Positions 1 through 7,690 of a DNA stretch of 41,311 nt are shown here, in pieces; positions within the stretch are counted from its first letter, which is position 1, and each line of letters begins with the position of its first letter. The notes under the pieces are model-generated. The model was not told where the DNA came from, searched no databases, and worked only from the letters and a program-made list of their open reading frames with translations. Position numbers and translations under genes: made by a program. Origin of the DNA: Ornithinibacillus halotolerans (GTDB taxonomy: Bacteria > Bacillota > Bacilli > Bacillales > Amphibacillaceae); assembly GCF_014637405.1 (NCBI RefSeq), contig NZ_BMEY01000030.1, positions 1 to 41,311 on the forward strand, read 5' to 3'.

Positions 1-162
1 ATAAAACAATACCATAAAATAGAGCATACTTTTTCTTTTTTTGTGTATTATTTATGAATCTTCATTACATTATTATGGGTTTGGGTTTTTAGGTTTTGAG
101 CCATCGCAAAGCGATTTCGTTCTTCTTGTGCTCCCGAATGAAGTGTAAGAACCTTCGCCGAT

Positions 163-381
163 TCAGCTTCTTTCCGCTATTGCTTTCATTAACTTATCCA
201 TCTCTTCATTCGAGAGGGTAACTCCTTTACCCATCTTCTCATGGTTCGGTGCCCAATCTCGAATGTCATACTTTGGTTCCCGACCATTCCAACTAACTAG
301 ATTAAGTTCTTTCGTCCAACCTTTGGGTGATTCGGATAACACAACAATTTCTTCCGTAATTTCAAATTTAATATCAGCCAT
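163..381 (-). CDS. YdbC-like PC4-family ssDNA-binding protein
   Basis: A 72-aa protein resembling the bacterial YdbC/PC4 (transcriptional coactivator p15) family, small proteins that dimerise and bind single-stranded DNA. Visible family features are an early beta-strand segment (FEITEEIVVLS), a central GWTKELNLVSWNGREPKYDIRDW stretch split here as GWTKELNLVSWNG and PKYDIRDW, and a C-terminal helix (LSNEEMDKLMKAI). The length is normal for the family. The ATG has an AAAGG ribosome binding site about 10 nt upstream. It stands alone, 68 nt downstream of another small minus-strand gene. Its role is probably nucleic-acid binding in transcription or repair; the exact function is unknown. Confidence 0.8.
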   Translation of the reverse strand: MADIKFEITEEIVVLSESPKGWTKELNLVSWNGREPKYDIRDWAPNHEKMGKGVTLSNEEMDKLMKAIAERS

Positions 382-449
382 GCATATGCATCCTTTCTGT
401 ATATACGATTAGAATTCCTAATTAATTTGGACAAGAATCGTCCTATGAT

Positions 450-638
450 TCACTCTCTATCCCATTCCCAATTACAATCAGGACATTTCCATTTCATCGT
501 TCGATCCTTCTCCAAATCATACATCCCTATTTTTCGTGTGAAATGAGTTGCACGGTAGTGTTTCTGTTCATCTTCTGGAATTGGATCACCTTGTAGGGAA
601 GCGTTACAATGAGGACATTTTTCGTTAAAGTATTGCAT
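450..638 (-). CDS. Small zinc-ribbon protein (62 aa)
   Basis: A 62-aa protein with two knuckles, CPHC near residues 8-11 and CPDC near 52-55, separated by a charged middle; this spacing suggests one zinc ribbon. The ATG follows a good AGAGGAG site at about 8 nt, so translation is credible. It ends 68 nt upstream of the YdbC-like gene on the same strand and could be co-transcribed with it. I do not recognise a family with a known role; a protein- or nucleic-acid-binding zinc module is the limit of what can be said. Confidence 0.65.
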   Translation of the reverse strand: MQYFNEKCPHCNASLQGDPIPEDEQKHYRATHFTRKIGMYDLEKDRTMKWKCPDCNWEWDRE

Positions 639-678
639 CAGAATTCTCCTCTTATATGTAATGTAGTAATAATAACAT

Positions 679-723
679 AAGGACGATTCTAATGCTTCAA
701 AAAGAAGCGCCAGAACCGCCCCT
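679..723. repeat. Family A palindromic repeat, copy 1
   Basis: Imperfect inverted repeat with arms of the type GGACGATTCT..AGAACCGCCCC and inner arms GCTTC/GAAGC. It sits between divergent genes, so it is not simply a terminator here. Other copies of the family lie at 1138-1180, 19054-19092 and 21072-21108. Confidence 0.7.
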
Positions 724-821
724 TGTTCTTCAATAAGAAATTAATAAGTATGAAATGGAATAAACTTACTGGAAAAAAATATATTGAACTATTAAACAAA
801 ATTTAATGAAGGAGTGATGGC

Positions 822-1124
822 ATGGCAAAAATGGTGATTATGTATGAGCAACCGAAGGATAAGGAAAAGTTTGATGAGCATTATTTTAATGTTCATGTAC
901 CACTTGGCAAAAAATTACCGAATATAATCAATAGCTCGGTCGAACGTGTCGTTGATTCACAGAATACCGACTTAAACTTGTATCTTATCACGATTATCGA
1001 ATTCGAAAATTTAGAGAAACTAAAAGAAGCATTCGAGAGTCCTGAAGCAAGAGAAAACGAAGCAGATTTCCAGAATTTCTTTCATTTCTTGGAAAAGCCT
1101 CCGATAATTACGATTATTGATTAA
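822..1124 (+). CDS. EthD-family ferredoxin-like protein
   Basis: A 100-aa protein with the start typical of EthD-like dimeric alpha/beta barrel proteins: MVIMYEQPKD, then FDEHYFNVHVPLGKKLPNI, where the HxxxHxPLxKK-type segment is the family signature. It ends with a conserved-looking ITIID strand. EthD proteins were first described beside cytochrome P450 ether-degradation genes, but most stand-alone members have no proven reaction. The ATG follows AAGGAG at about 7 nt. It is a single gene, convergent with the NCS2 permease; the family A hairpin at 1138-1180 probably terminates it. Confidence 0.8.
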   Translation: MAKMVIMYEQPKDKEKFDEHYFNVHVPLGKKLPNIINSSVERVVDSQNTDLNLYLITIIEFENLEKLKEAFESPEARENEADFQNFFHFLEKPPIITIID

Positions 1125-1137
1125 ACTAGGAAACATA

Positions 1138-1180
1138 GGGACGGTTCTGATGCTTCATTTTGAAGCGCCAAAACCGTCCC
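1138..1180. terminator. Family A palindrome, copy 2, between convergent genes
   Basis: Near-perfect inverted repeat: GGGACGGTTCTG on the left, CAAAACCGTCCC on the right, with inner GCTTCA/TGAAGC arms. It lies directly between the ends of the plus-strand EthD gene and the minus-strand permease, so it can act as a bidirectional terminator. It is also a member of dispersed repeat family A. Confidence 0.7.
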
Positions 1181-1237
1181 ATCGATTACTTCTTTCCTAT
1201 TATGTATATTGGTATCAGCTCTTTTCAATTGCTCGAT

Positions 1238-2524
1238 TCATTTATTTTTCCATAATTGTTCGATTAAAATGGCAAGCATGGTACCGACTAAAAGGCCGTT
1301 ACTCATGATTGGTTGCATCATGGATGGAAGAGCTTGAAATACTTGTGACGGTAAAAACATCGTCCCCATCCCGACTAAATAAGCAACCCCAATAATGGTT
1401 ATTTTTCTATTATCTAAATGTTCCGATGCTAAATTTCTAATACCTAATCCAACGAGTTGGATAAAGGATGCCATTATTGCTGCATTAGCAATCGGCGAAG
1501 GAATGCTAGAAATAAATGAAATAATTGGCGGGAAAAACGAAACGATAATTAATAAAATCGAAGCATAAAGGAATGGTGCTTTTCGTTTTTGATTCGTTAA
1601 CGTAACAAACCCAGAACTAGCTGCTAAAGGAACATTACCTATTACTGAAAATACACCCGATAGCCCATGATTGATGCCTGTTAATACCGTTCCTTGATTC
1701 AATTGTCTACCACTATCATTATGGTTCAATTCCAATGTCTGATTCATGGCAACAATAGAAGCAACGAGATTGGAAATAATAATAATTGCTAAAATAAACG
1801 AAATGGGAATGACGCTAAGATCAAATGTCGGCTTGCCGAAAGCGAACATTTCAGGAACGGAAAATAAGCCGATATGTACAGAAGGAACTTGTACACCAAC
1901 AACTAAGATATAGATTATCCAACCAATGACAATACCAATTAATATCGCATAGTTTTTTAACCATCGCCATCGAAGCAACGATAAACCAAGGATTAAAACA
2001 AATGTTAAAAATGCGATGGTAGCTTCCATAACCTGTATCGTACTCGAATCCCCTTCAATTCCAAGCATTCCTTTCAAAAATGTACCACTTAATTGGACAG
2101 TTAAGAGTAAGAAGAATATACCGGTTACTAATGGTGTGAATATAGGTAATAACTTTTGAGCAATTTTAAACACACCAAATAAAAATAAAAAGATTCCAGT
2201 AACGATTAAGATAGCCATAAGGTTCTGTAATGTTCCGGTTAGCGACATTCCATTTTGCATACCTGTAAAGGCCATCACGGCAAAGACACTTACCCAAAGT
2301 CCAGCAGGCCCTTCTACAATTGGAAGCCTGTGACCAAACAATCCTTGTAAAAGAGAAGCAATCCCTACAGCAAAAAATGAACGCTGCATTAACCCTGCTA
2401 TTTCTTCAAAATTCATTTCAAAAATGACACCAATAACAATTGGTAACGCTACGATGCCTGCTAATAAAAACACAAACCATTGTAATGTTTCCATTGCTGT
2501 GTTGGAGAATGTGCTTTTACTCAA
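1238..2524 (-). CDS. NCS2-family purine/pyrimidine permease (YwdJ-like)
   Basis: An integral membrane transporter of the nucleobase:cation symporter-2 (uracil/xanthine permease) family. About 12 hydrophobic segments are visible. The family-typical GHRLPIVEGPAGLW segment lies near the N-terminus, and SGVFSVIGNVPLAASSGFV in the second half corresponds to the conserved substrate-site region. The length of about 428 aa is normal. I prefer the TTG at 2524, which has AGGAG 8 nt upstream, over a GTG 9 nt earlier that abuts the Shine-Dalgarno sequence. No purine riboswitch motif is visible upstream, unlike the pbuE gene later in the window. The substrate, probably uracil or a purine base, cannot be decided from sequence alone. 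Confidence 0.85.
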   Translation of the reverse strand: MSKSTFSNTAMETLQWFVFLLAGIVALPIVIGVIFEMNFEEIAGLMQRSFFAVGIASLLQGLFGHRLPIVEGPAGLWVSVFAVMAFTGMQNGMSLTGTLQNLMAILIVTGIFLFLFGVFKIAQKLLPIFTPLVTGIFFLLLTVQLSGTFLKGMLGIEGDSSTIQVMEATIAFLTFVLILGLSLLRWRWLKNYAILIGIVIGWIIYILVVGVQVPSVHIGLFSVPEMFAFGKPTFDLSVIPISFILAIIIISNLVASIVAMNQTLELNHNDSGRQLNQGTVLTGINHGLSGVFSVIGNVPLAASSGFVTLTNQKRKAPFLYASILLIIVSFFPPIISFISSIPSPIANAAIMASFIQLVGLGIRNLASEHLDNRKITIIGVAYLVGMGTMFLPSQVFQALPSMMQPIMSNGLLVGTMLAILIEQLWKNK

Positions 2525-2706
2525 TCTAAACACTCCTACTTTTATAAAATTCTTACGTGTTAATACCCGCTAATACACATCCATAGAAAAAAGTATGATT
2601 GCATAAACAATCTTTCCTACTCCACTGATTTATCATACCATAAGCTAATTATATTAGTTCCAAAAAGGATTAGGTATTCCTGTTTTTCTTATTGGTAAGG
2701 CTGTCT

Positions 2707-2777
2707 GGGACTATGGGACAGGTTCTTGCCCCACAGTCCAGAAGAAAATGCGGGGACATATTTCCTCTACCGTCCCA
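2707..2777. repeat. Family B palindromic repeat, copy 1
   Basis: An approximately 71-bp imperfect palindrome beginning GGGACTATGGGACAGG and ending in a GTCCC arm, with inner CCCC/GGGG arms. It is the main recognisable item in the 385-bp gene-free stretch 2525-2909. Related copies are at 28030-28099, 31017-31088 and 31532-31598. Confidence 0.65.
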
Positions 2778-2909
2778 CTAGTGCTTCTTTACGATGGGTT
2801 TTAATCTCCTTAACTGAATGGATAAAGCTTATAGTCACAGCCCCTTTTAATACATACATTCTCCCAATCCTAATCTAGAATTATCTACCATATATGAAGC
2901 AAAACCCCA

Positions 2910-3815
2910 CTAAACAACCCCCTTCTCCAAATACTCCCTCAACATCTCCCCAGCATCCTTCTCATCCTCATCATCCACAACATCAACCTTTACACTACTC
3001 TTCTTCCTCTCCCAAAACCAATCCGGCACCACCTCATCACTTCTAGCAAATTTCTTCTGCTCTGCACGTCCACTAACCATGCCTTCCTTCCTCTCTCTTT
3101 CTCGCAAAACTTCCACAGAAGTAATCCCTTGTTTCACCCAAGAATTCAAAATCCCTTTCACATAACCAAAGTTATACTTAGCTCGTTCAATCGCACGTTT
3201 CATTCCTTCCAGTACTAGTTCTTCACCAAGATCATCTACCCAATTCATGATATCCTCAGCTACAAATGGAGTTAGTAATCCAAAATTCTCCCCGTAAAAT
3301 GCAAGCACTCTGGATGACTCGTTTCTATCAATCTCACTTTTCGCATCGTACTGCAAAGTAGTAGGATTTTGTTTAGTATTTTCTTGTTTAATTAAAGGGT
3401 CCTTGCCTAGGTCCGTACTGTGGTTCATGCAGTGGTTCGCATCATCGTTCACATGAGGTTCAACCCTTGCTTCACACGTGTTCTCTCCATCAGAAACCTC
3501 CACTCCAGCTCCACCACCACAAAACCCAGTTTCCAAATGTATTCGCTTCATCTTATAAACAGGGGCCAAATTACTCCCTCTTGACTCATGTTCAATTAAC
3601 CCACGCTCTACCAATTCCTTACGGGCACGTTTAAAGGAACTATCTGTCAGTCCTGCCTTTACTTTCAAAATCATACCTGGAACAGTAAATGCCTCTGCCC
3701 ATGCTGCTTTATTATTAATATGTAATAATGTGTTCCATAAACTAACCGCAGATGCTGATAATGGTTCCCTTTCTACTAGATCATAAAATGCATTAATCTC
3801 CTTAATATAATTCAT
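2910..3815 (-). CDS. DnaD-domain replication-like protein
   Basis: A 301-aa protein with two parts. Residues about 1-95 look like a winged helix (SAVSLWNTLLHINN, then KAGLTDSSFKRARKELVERG) of the kind found in DnaD/RepA-type initiators. Residues about 168-235 form a DnaD domain (FYGENFGLLTPFVAEDIMNW, then YVKGILNSW). The middle and C-terminus are low-complexity and acidic. DnaD proteins remodel DNA during replication initiation and restart. Such stand-alone copies are common in phage and mobile regions and also as chromosomal paralogues. The ATG has an AAAGGTAGGA site. It lies 64 nt downstream of the sigma-like gene on the same strand, separated by a GC-rich hairpin. Confidence 0.8.
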   Translation of the reverse strand: MNYIKEINAFYDLVEREPLSASAVSLWNTLLHINNKAAWAEAFTVPGMILKVKAGLTDSSFKRARKELVERGLIEHESRGSNLAPVYKMKRIHLETGFCGGGAGVEVSDGENTCEARVEPHVNDDANHCMNHSTDLGKDPLIKQENTKQNPTTLQYDAKSEIDRNESSRVLAFYGENFGLLTPFVAEDIMNWVDDLGEELVLEGMKRAIERAKYNFGYVKGILNSWVKQGITSVEVLRERERKEGMVSGRAEQKKFARSDEVVPDWFWERKKSSVKVDVVDDEDEKDAGEMLREYLEKGVV

Positions 3816-3847
3816 TACGATTCCTACCTTTCTATTAATCTAAAATT

Positions 3848-3878
3848 GGGGGCAGTCCACCTAGTGGGGACTGTCCCC
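3848..3878 (-). terminator. Hairpin between sigma-like and DnaD genes
   Basis: Inverted repeat GGGGgCAGTCC / GGACTGtCCCC with a short loop, placed immediately after the stop codon of the minus-strand sigma-like gene. The following T-run is short (AATTTTAG on the minus strand), so it may be a partial terminator; its GGACTGTCCCC arm resembles family B repeats. Confidence 0.5.
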
Positions 3879-3879
3879 T

Positions 3880-4425
3880 TTACACTTCAAATAGTCCTGA
3901 CTCACGCAGTTTTTTTCTTGCCTGCTTGGCCCAACCCTTTACCGCATCCACCGTGACCTCTTCTTTTTCCGCAATCTCTTTTTGGGAATAGCCTTGGATG
4001 ACATAATACTGGACCCACTTCCATTGATTCTCTGTGAGGATGTTCTTGATCTCCTCCCATAGCTTTGGATCTTCCACCTCGATTCCTTGCATTGTCGGAA
4101 GTGGCCCATTACTAGTGGAAGAACGGTTACCATCATGGCTTTCTATCGATTTCCTCTCGATATATGCCTGGTCATTTTCCTGTTCTCTTGTTTTACTCCG
4201 CAACATATCGATCAATCGATTTCGAATGATGTAGTTGAAATATGTTGCCATCTGTCCTTTATCTGGCTCGTACTTCTTATACGCGTTCCAGAGCGCATAA
4301 ATTCCCTCTACGTAAAACTCATTATGTGGATCCCGAATGTTCAATCTATGAATTTGATAATGAATACGATTTTTATTCTGGTTATAAATTTCTTCAAAAC
4401 TAAACTTGTTAGTTCCTCTTACCAC
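3880..4425 (-). CDS. Sigma-70 family RNA polymerase sigma factor
   Basis: A 181-aa short sigma factor. A region-2-like segment (EGIYALWNAYKKYEPDKG, then FNYIIRNRLIDMLRS) lies at residues about 38-78, and a region-4 helix-turn-helix at about 140-175 (YYVIQGYSQKEIAEKEEVTVDAVKGW, i.e. YSQKEIAEK turn VTVDAVKGW). Members of this size are alternative sigma factors, including the SigH/ComX-like competence sigmas. The annotated GTG at 4425 is abutted by AAAGGA, so the exact start is uncertain, but no in-frame ATG occurs in the first third. It is divergent from the XRE-ComK pair across a region with AAAA-N5-TTTT boxes, so a competence or stress role is plausible but unproven. Confidence 0.8.
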   Translation of the reverse strand: MVRGTNKFSFEEIYNQNKNRIHYQIHRLNIRDPHNEFYVEGIYALWNAYKKYEPDKGQMATYFNYIIRNRLIDMLRSKTREQENDQAYIERKSIESHDGNRSSTSNGPLPTMQGIEVEDPKLWEEIKNILTENQWKWVQYYVIQGYSQKEIAEKEEVTVDAVKGWAKQARKKLRESGLFEV

Positions 4426-4532
4426 TCCTTTAAACAGATTCTGCCGGCACCATTACGATAGAATGATTTGAAATATTTGTCATCTGACCTAACTTTGTCT
4501 AATTTGTGCAGAAAAAGCATTTTTTCCTAGGG

Positions 4533-4614
4533 AAAATTGAATTTTGAAGAGTAGTTTAGCTTTCAAAATTGAATTTTAGGAACGGTTTTTGAAGTTAGGG
4601 CATATTTGAATTTT
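4533..4614. promoter_or_regulatory. Candidate ComK boxes (AAAA-N5-TTTT)
   Basis: Two identical 13-mers, AAAATTGAATTTT, occur at 4533-4545 and 4565-4577. A third, weaker relative (ATATTTGAATTTT) lies at 4602-4614. The two exact copies fit the AAAA-N5-TTTT AT-boxes recognised by ComK dimers in Bacillus subtilis; the gap between them is 19 bp, close to the 18-bp class. They lie between the divergent sigma-like and XRE-ComK genes, so autoregulation is a natural hypothesis. The region is AT-rich, so chance cannot be excluded. Confidence 0.5.
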
Positions 4615-4719
4615 ATAAAAAATCTTCAGTAATTCTCTTATTCCTCACAAACTCCCACGCTCGTGTGTGGTGAATTTCTAACCTTCTTATGACAATTGGT
4701 TCAAAAAGGTTGTGCACTA

Positions 4720-4989
4720 ATGGAAAAAGTACATAAAGAGATACTTAAGAAGATAATTGGTGGGGAGCTTAAAAGATTCCGAGAGAATGAAATTGACATG
4801 ACGCAGGAGGAATTTTCAGAGATAACTGGACTCGGACCGAAGCATATTGGTGATATTGAAAATGGGAAAAAGGAAATTCAAATAGACACGATATTCAAAT
4901 TGTATAATGCTGGGTTTGATGTAAATAAAGCATATGAAAAGGTTAAAAAAGAATTTAAGGATAAAGGCATTGATATCACAAAGAAATAG
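4720..4989 (+). CDS. XRE-family helix-turn-helix regulator
   Basis: An 89-aa protein with a Cro/C1-type helix-turn-helix at residues about 10-62: MTQEEFSEITGLGPKHIGDI, then ENGKKEIQIDTIFKLYNAGFD. The C-terminal tail is lysine-rich. I place the start at the ATG at 4720, 9 nt after AAGG, rather than at an in-frame TTG 24 nt earlier. It ends 20 nt before the ComK-like gene, so the two are probably one operon and the regulator may control that operon. The specific target is unknown. Confidence 0.75.
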   Translation: MEKVHKEILKKIIGGELKRFRENEIDMTQEEFSEITGLGPKHIGDIENGKKEIQIDTIFKLYNAGFDVNKAYEKVKKEFKDKGIDITKK

Positions 4990-5009
4990 TGTAATGAGGT
5001 TGTTGGTAA

Positions 5010-5483
5010 ATGGAAGGTTTATTGACGGTTAAAATACTAGAACACTATCAAATAAATGAAAGAACAATGGCTATTATTCCAGCAAATCAACTAAACTATC
5101 AATCCATTGTTATTGAAGCAGAAGTAAAGCTATACATAAAGAAAACCCCTTTTGAAATTATCAAGAGGGGTTGTTTAGAGAACTTTTCCTCGTATGAAGG
5201 TAGAAGAGATGCTGTAACACATCTTACTGGATATAAGAGAAAAGTTCCCATTCCAATTAGTGTTCATCGTAATATCTTTGTCTTTCCAACACATGCGGTG
5301 AAGGACTTAGATTGTTGTTGGATATTTTATCATCATGTAGAGAGTATTGTTGAGCAGAAACCAAACATAAAACAATCCGTGATTTTGTTTAAAGATGGTT
5401 CTGAGTTTATAGTAAATGTATCAAAATCGGAGTTGTTAAAGCAGTTGGAAAGGACAACCTTTCTGTTATCATTAGTTAGATAG
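5010..5483 (+). CDS. ComK-family competence transcription factor (short)
   Basis: A 157-aa ComK homologue. ComK is the master activator of DNA-uptake genes in Bacillus. The central region matches the family pattern: NFSSYEGRRDAVTHLTGYKR (FGSSYAGRK in B. subtilis), then PIPISVHRNIFVFPTHAVKD (a V..NQIFLFPT-like core) and CCWIFYHHV (a GWISHVHV-like segment). It lacks the last 35 or so residues of the 192-aa B. subtilis protein, the segment that includes the MecA-interacting tail, so its turnover may differ. The ATG has GAGG about 10 nt upstream. It follows the XRE gene by 20 nt and overlaps the convergent zinc-protein gene by 8 nt. Confidence 0.8.
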   Translation: MEGLLTVKILEHYQINERTMAIIPANQLNYQSIVIEAEVKLYIKKTPFEIIKRGCLENFSSYEGRRDAVTHLTGYKRKVPIPISVHRNIFVFPTHAVKDLDCCWIFYHHVESIVEQKPNIKQSVILFKDGSEFIVNVSKSELLKQLERTTFLLSLVR

Positions 5484-5691
5484 TGCCTTTCTTTGGAATT
5501 AACTCATGAAAAGATTCATGTCGGTCCAGGATTTCTCTGTATGTACCTCTGTCGATGACCATGAAAATAACATATGGACTGTAGCATTTTTGGTGCACAA
5601 TTGTATAGTTTTCATCTAAGTAAACTAGATCACTCATTCGGTACATTTTACGACAATGTGGGCAATGTATCCGATCGAAATCATGTTGCAT
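5476..5691 (-). CDS. Small zinc-finger protein (71 aa)
   Basis: A 71-aa protein with CPHC at residues 10-13 and later HQKCYSP, consistent with a small metal-binding site, followed by a strand-rich C-terminal half. The ATG has a very good AGGAGG site 9 nt upstream, which supports a real gene although it overlaps the 3' end of the ComK-like gene convergently by 8 nt. I do not recognise the family. The convergent overlap means that transcription of one gene could antagonise the other. Confidence 0.65.
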   Translation of the reverse strand: MQHDFDRIHCPHCRKMYRMSDLVYLDENYTIVHQKCYSPYVIFMVIDRGTYREILDRHESFHELIPKKGTI

Positions 5692-5759
5692 TGGGCGGAC
5701 CTCCTGTCTTTATGAGGTTATTTAGTAAATTCTCCATGGATGGGGGAAATCCTGCTCTA

Positions 5760-5788
5760 ATGCTATTACTAGATACAAGTAATAGCAT
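5760..5788. repeat. Perfect inverted repeat (stem of 10)
   Basis: ATGCTATTAC and GTAATAGCAT flank a 9-nt loop, giving an exact 10-bp stem in the gap 5692-5985. There is no clear T-run on either side. It may be an operator or a weak terminator; nothing else recognisable lies in this gap. Confidence 0.45.
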
Positions 5789-5985
5789 ATAAAACAAACA
5801 TTGTGAACGATGTCATAATGCCTGTTTTTATATTTTTTTAATAAGCTTTTCTATATATACCTTAGATACTCGTGGTCGGGGTTGAAAAAACTTAATTGTT
5901 ATCAAATTTAAAGGTTTCAGCCAGCCATATGTTATATTAAGAAAGAATCAATCAATCATTATTTTAGTAATTATTATCTGCATTA

Positions 5986-7320
5986 TTAGTATTTTAATTT
6001 CTTTGTCTCTTTTTTAATATCTTTATAAATGCTGTACTGGGTTCTACTCATAATTCTTTTCTTAGAGTAATTTATATAATTGTCTATATCATTATTTTTC
6101 GCTCTAGAAATATAGATAGACTTACAAGAATTAACAAGCGTATTAACTTTTATTAGATAATAGTTATTTTCACTAAAAAAAATAACTTCATCATCTTCTA
6201 AATATTTGTCTGTCAAGATGTATTTTAAAGAATTATTCGAAACAAAAGATAATATCTTAGAGATAGACTCCCTGCCTTCAACCTTTGTTTCATTTAGTAT
6301 GTTATAAAAATCAAAATCATTGACTTCTTCATTAAATAGTACACCACCAAAATGTAATATGAGTGTATCGTATGGGACACTAGCTGTTATTGTTCTCTTT
6401 TTTCGATTAAACTTTAAAGTAACACTCCTAGTCTTTGAATTAAAGCTTTTATATTTAATTCCTAATTTTAACAAGTGATCATTTAAATTTTTTAATGTTT
6501 CCTCCATTAAGTTTTCTTCATATATTCGATGCAATGTTCCCCAGCTCAAAAAGCCACCATCATTTCTTATCATATCTAAAACTTCAGCTTTCCTATTATT
6601 TATTAGCCATAGCAATATGTCCCGATTAGCAATATGTTGTTTATGCATGTTTTCCTTAATATGTTCGTCAATTTCACTTTTAATAAAATTAACCTTAATC
6701 CACTCTCTTTTTATGTCTTTTATATCCCTTTTCTTTAATTCTACAAATTCGTTATAATATCGTGAAACTATGTTTCTCTGATTCTCCCACTTTTCGTTTA
6801 GATGTGTAGGTAGGATAATTGGTAAATTTCTAATGAAATCTTTTGAACTATCTACAAATTTACGTATCCCTGGAATAGTAGTCTCGACATCTTGCCTTCT
6901 AGCTGCTTTTTCACTTTCTTTTTTAGCCCACTCTAGTGTACCTACAACTTCATCTCCAAACTCTTTAGCACATTCTGATCCAATTACCAGTTTATTTCCA
7001 TTCATAATATTGACAATTCTATGTTCATATCTAAGAGGTTTATTGCCACATAAATCACAACTTCTTCCCAAAATCTTATAATTTATACCCAAGTCATTAA
7101 AAGGCTTATCTTCTGATATATTCCATTCGCGTTGACATGCAATCAATAAATTATCAATATAAGACAATACATCACTTAGTTCTTTATATACCTCTACATC
7201 TTCCATGGTGATACTATTATTTCTCTTTAAAAATAGGAAAAGGTTTTTATATCTATCACTCTTCGCACCTTCACTTCTAAATAATAATTCCCTTTGCTTT
7301 TCTGTTATAATCTTTGTCAT
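5986..7320 (-). CDS. Hypothetical 444-aa protein with Cys motif
   Basis: An unrecognised protein of 444 aa and low G+C. The N-terminal third carries a probable zinc site: C88-D-L-C91 followed by RYEHRIVNIMNGNKLVIGSECAKEF (H100, C117; shown as RYEHRIVN and LVIGSECAKEF). This arrangement resembles a small treble-clef or HNH-like knuckle. The middle is helical and charged; the C-terminal 150 residues are beta-rich (SVTLKFNRKKRTITASV). The ATG has AGGGGTGG about 8 nt upstream. A minus-strand intrinsic terminator lies in its leader at 7338-7371. Position and base composition fit an accessory-island gene; no function can be assigned. Confidence 0.7.
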   Translation of the reverse strand: MTKIITEKQRELLFRSEGAKSDRYKNLFLFLKRNNSITMEDVEVYKELSDVLSYIDNLLIACQREWNISEDKPFNDLGINYKILGRSCDLCGNKPLRYEHRIVNIMNGNKLVIGSECAKEFGDEVVGTLEWAKKESEKAARRQDVETTIPGIRKFVDSSKDFIRNLPIILPTHLNEKWENQRNIVSRYYNEFVELKKRDIKDIKREWIKVNFIKSEIDEHIKENMHKQHIANRDILLWLINNRKAEVLDMIRNDGGFLSWGTLHRIYEENLMEETLKNLNDHLLKLGIKYKSFNSKTRSVTLKFNRKKRTITASVPYDTLILHFGGVLFNEEVNDFDFYNILNETKVEGRESISKILSFVSNNSLKYILTDKYLEDDEVIFFSENNYYLIKVNTLVNSCKSIYISRAKNNDIDNYINYSKKRIMSRTQYSIYKDIKKETKKLKY

Positions 7321-7337
7321 TCAATTACCACCCCTTA

Positions 7338-7371
7338 TAAAAAAGCCACTAACTCTTGTGTGTTAGTGACT
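7338..7371 (-). terminator. Intrinsic terminator just upstream of the 444-aa gene
   Basis: On the minus strand the stem AGTCACTAAC / GTTAGTGGCT is followed by TTTTTT. It lies 18 nt before the ATG of the 444-aa gene, after an upstream decayed gene, so it either ends transcription of that remnant or acts as an attenuator in the leader. Confidence 0.7.
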
Positions 7372-7690
7372 CTTGTTGTAAAAAAATAATGTAAAATAAC
7401 ATTTAGACAATTAATTCTTTTCATATTCAATTATTAGTAATTCTATTAGTGTTTAGAAGTTAAACTAGTAATTATTACTATAGTTTTTATGGGGCTACTA
7501 TAATATTCCTCCTTTTAATATCAATATTTTATAAATGAGAGTTCATATACTTAAATATAGTTTACCAATATTATACTTTATACTATTTCTAATATAATCT
7601 TTGTATTGTTTTTATTTTTCAATAATTTACGTTAGTTTAATATAATTTGTGTAACTACAAATATTAAAAATTATGTTGTATTTTAGTATA

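Noticed and set aside
1117-1308. Plus-strand 63-codon frame
   Set aside because: It covers the family A hairpin and the antisense of the permease end; no ribosome binding site and no protein-like features.
2525-2909. Purine riboswitch before the NCS2 permease
   Set aside because: The conserved ATATGG and TCTACC elements are absent on the minus strand there.
4430-4453. Seven-codon minus-strand upstream frame before the sigma-like gene
   Set aside because: It ends at the sigma gene's Shine-Dalgarno but has no ribosome binding site of its own.
4087-4461. Plus-strand 124-codon frame opposite the sigma-like gene
   Set aside because: Antisense shadow; the opposite strand has clear sigma region 2 and 4 motifs.
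4533-4614. CRISPR-like reading of the repeated AAAATTGAATTTT motif
   Set aside because: Repeats are only 13 bp, are palindrome-like AT-boxes, and no cas gene or regular spacer set is present.
7500-7520. Strong AGGAGG-like site on the minus strand in the leader of the 444-aa gene
   Set aside because: No start codon follows at a usable distance, so no leader peptide can be supported.
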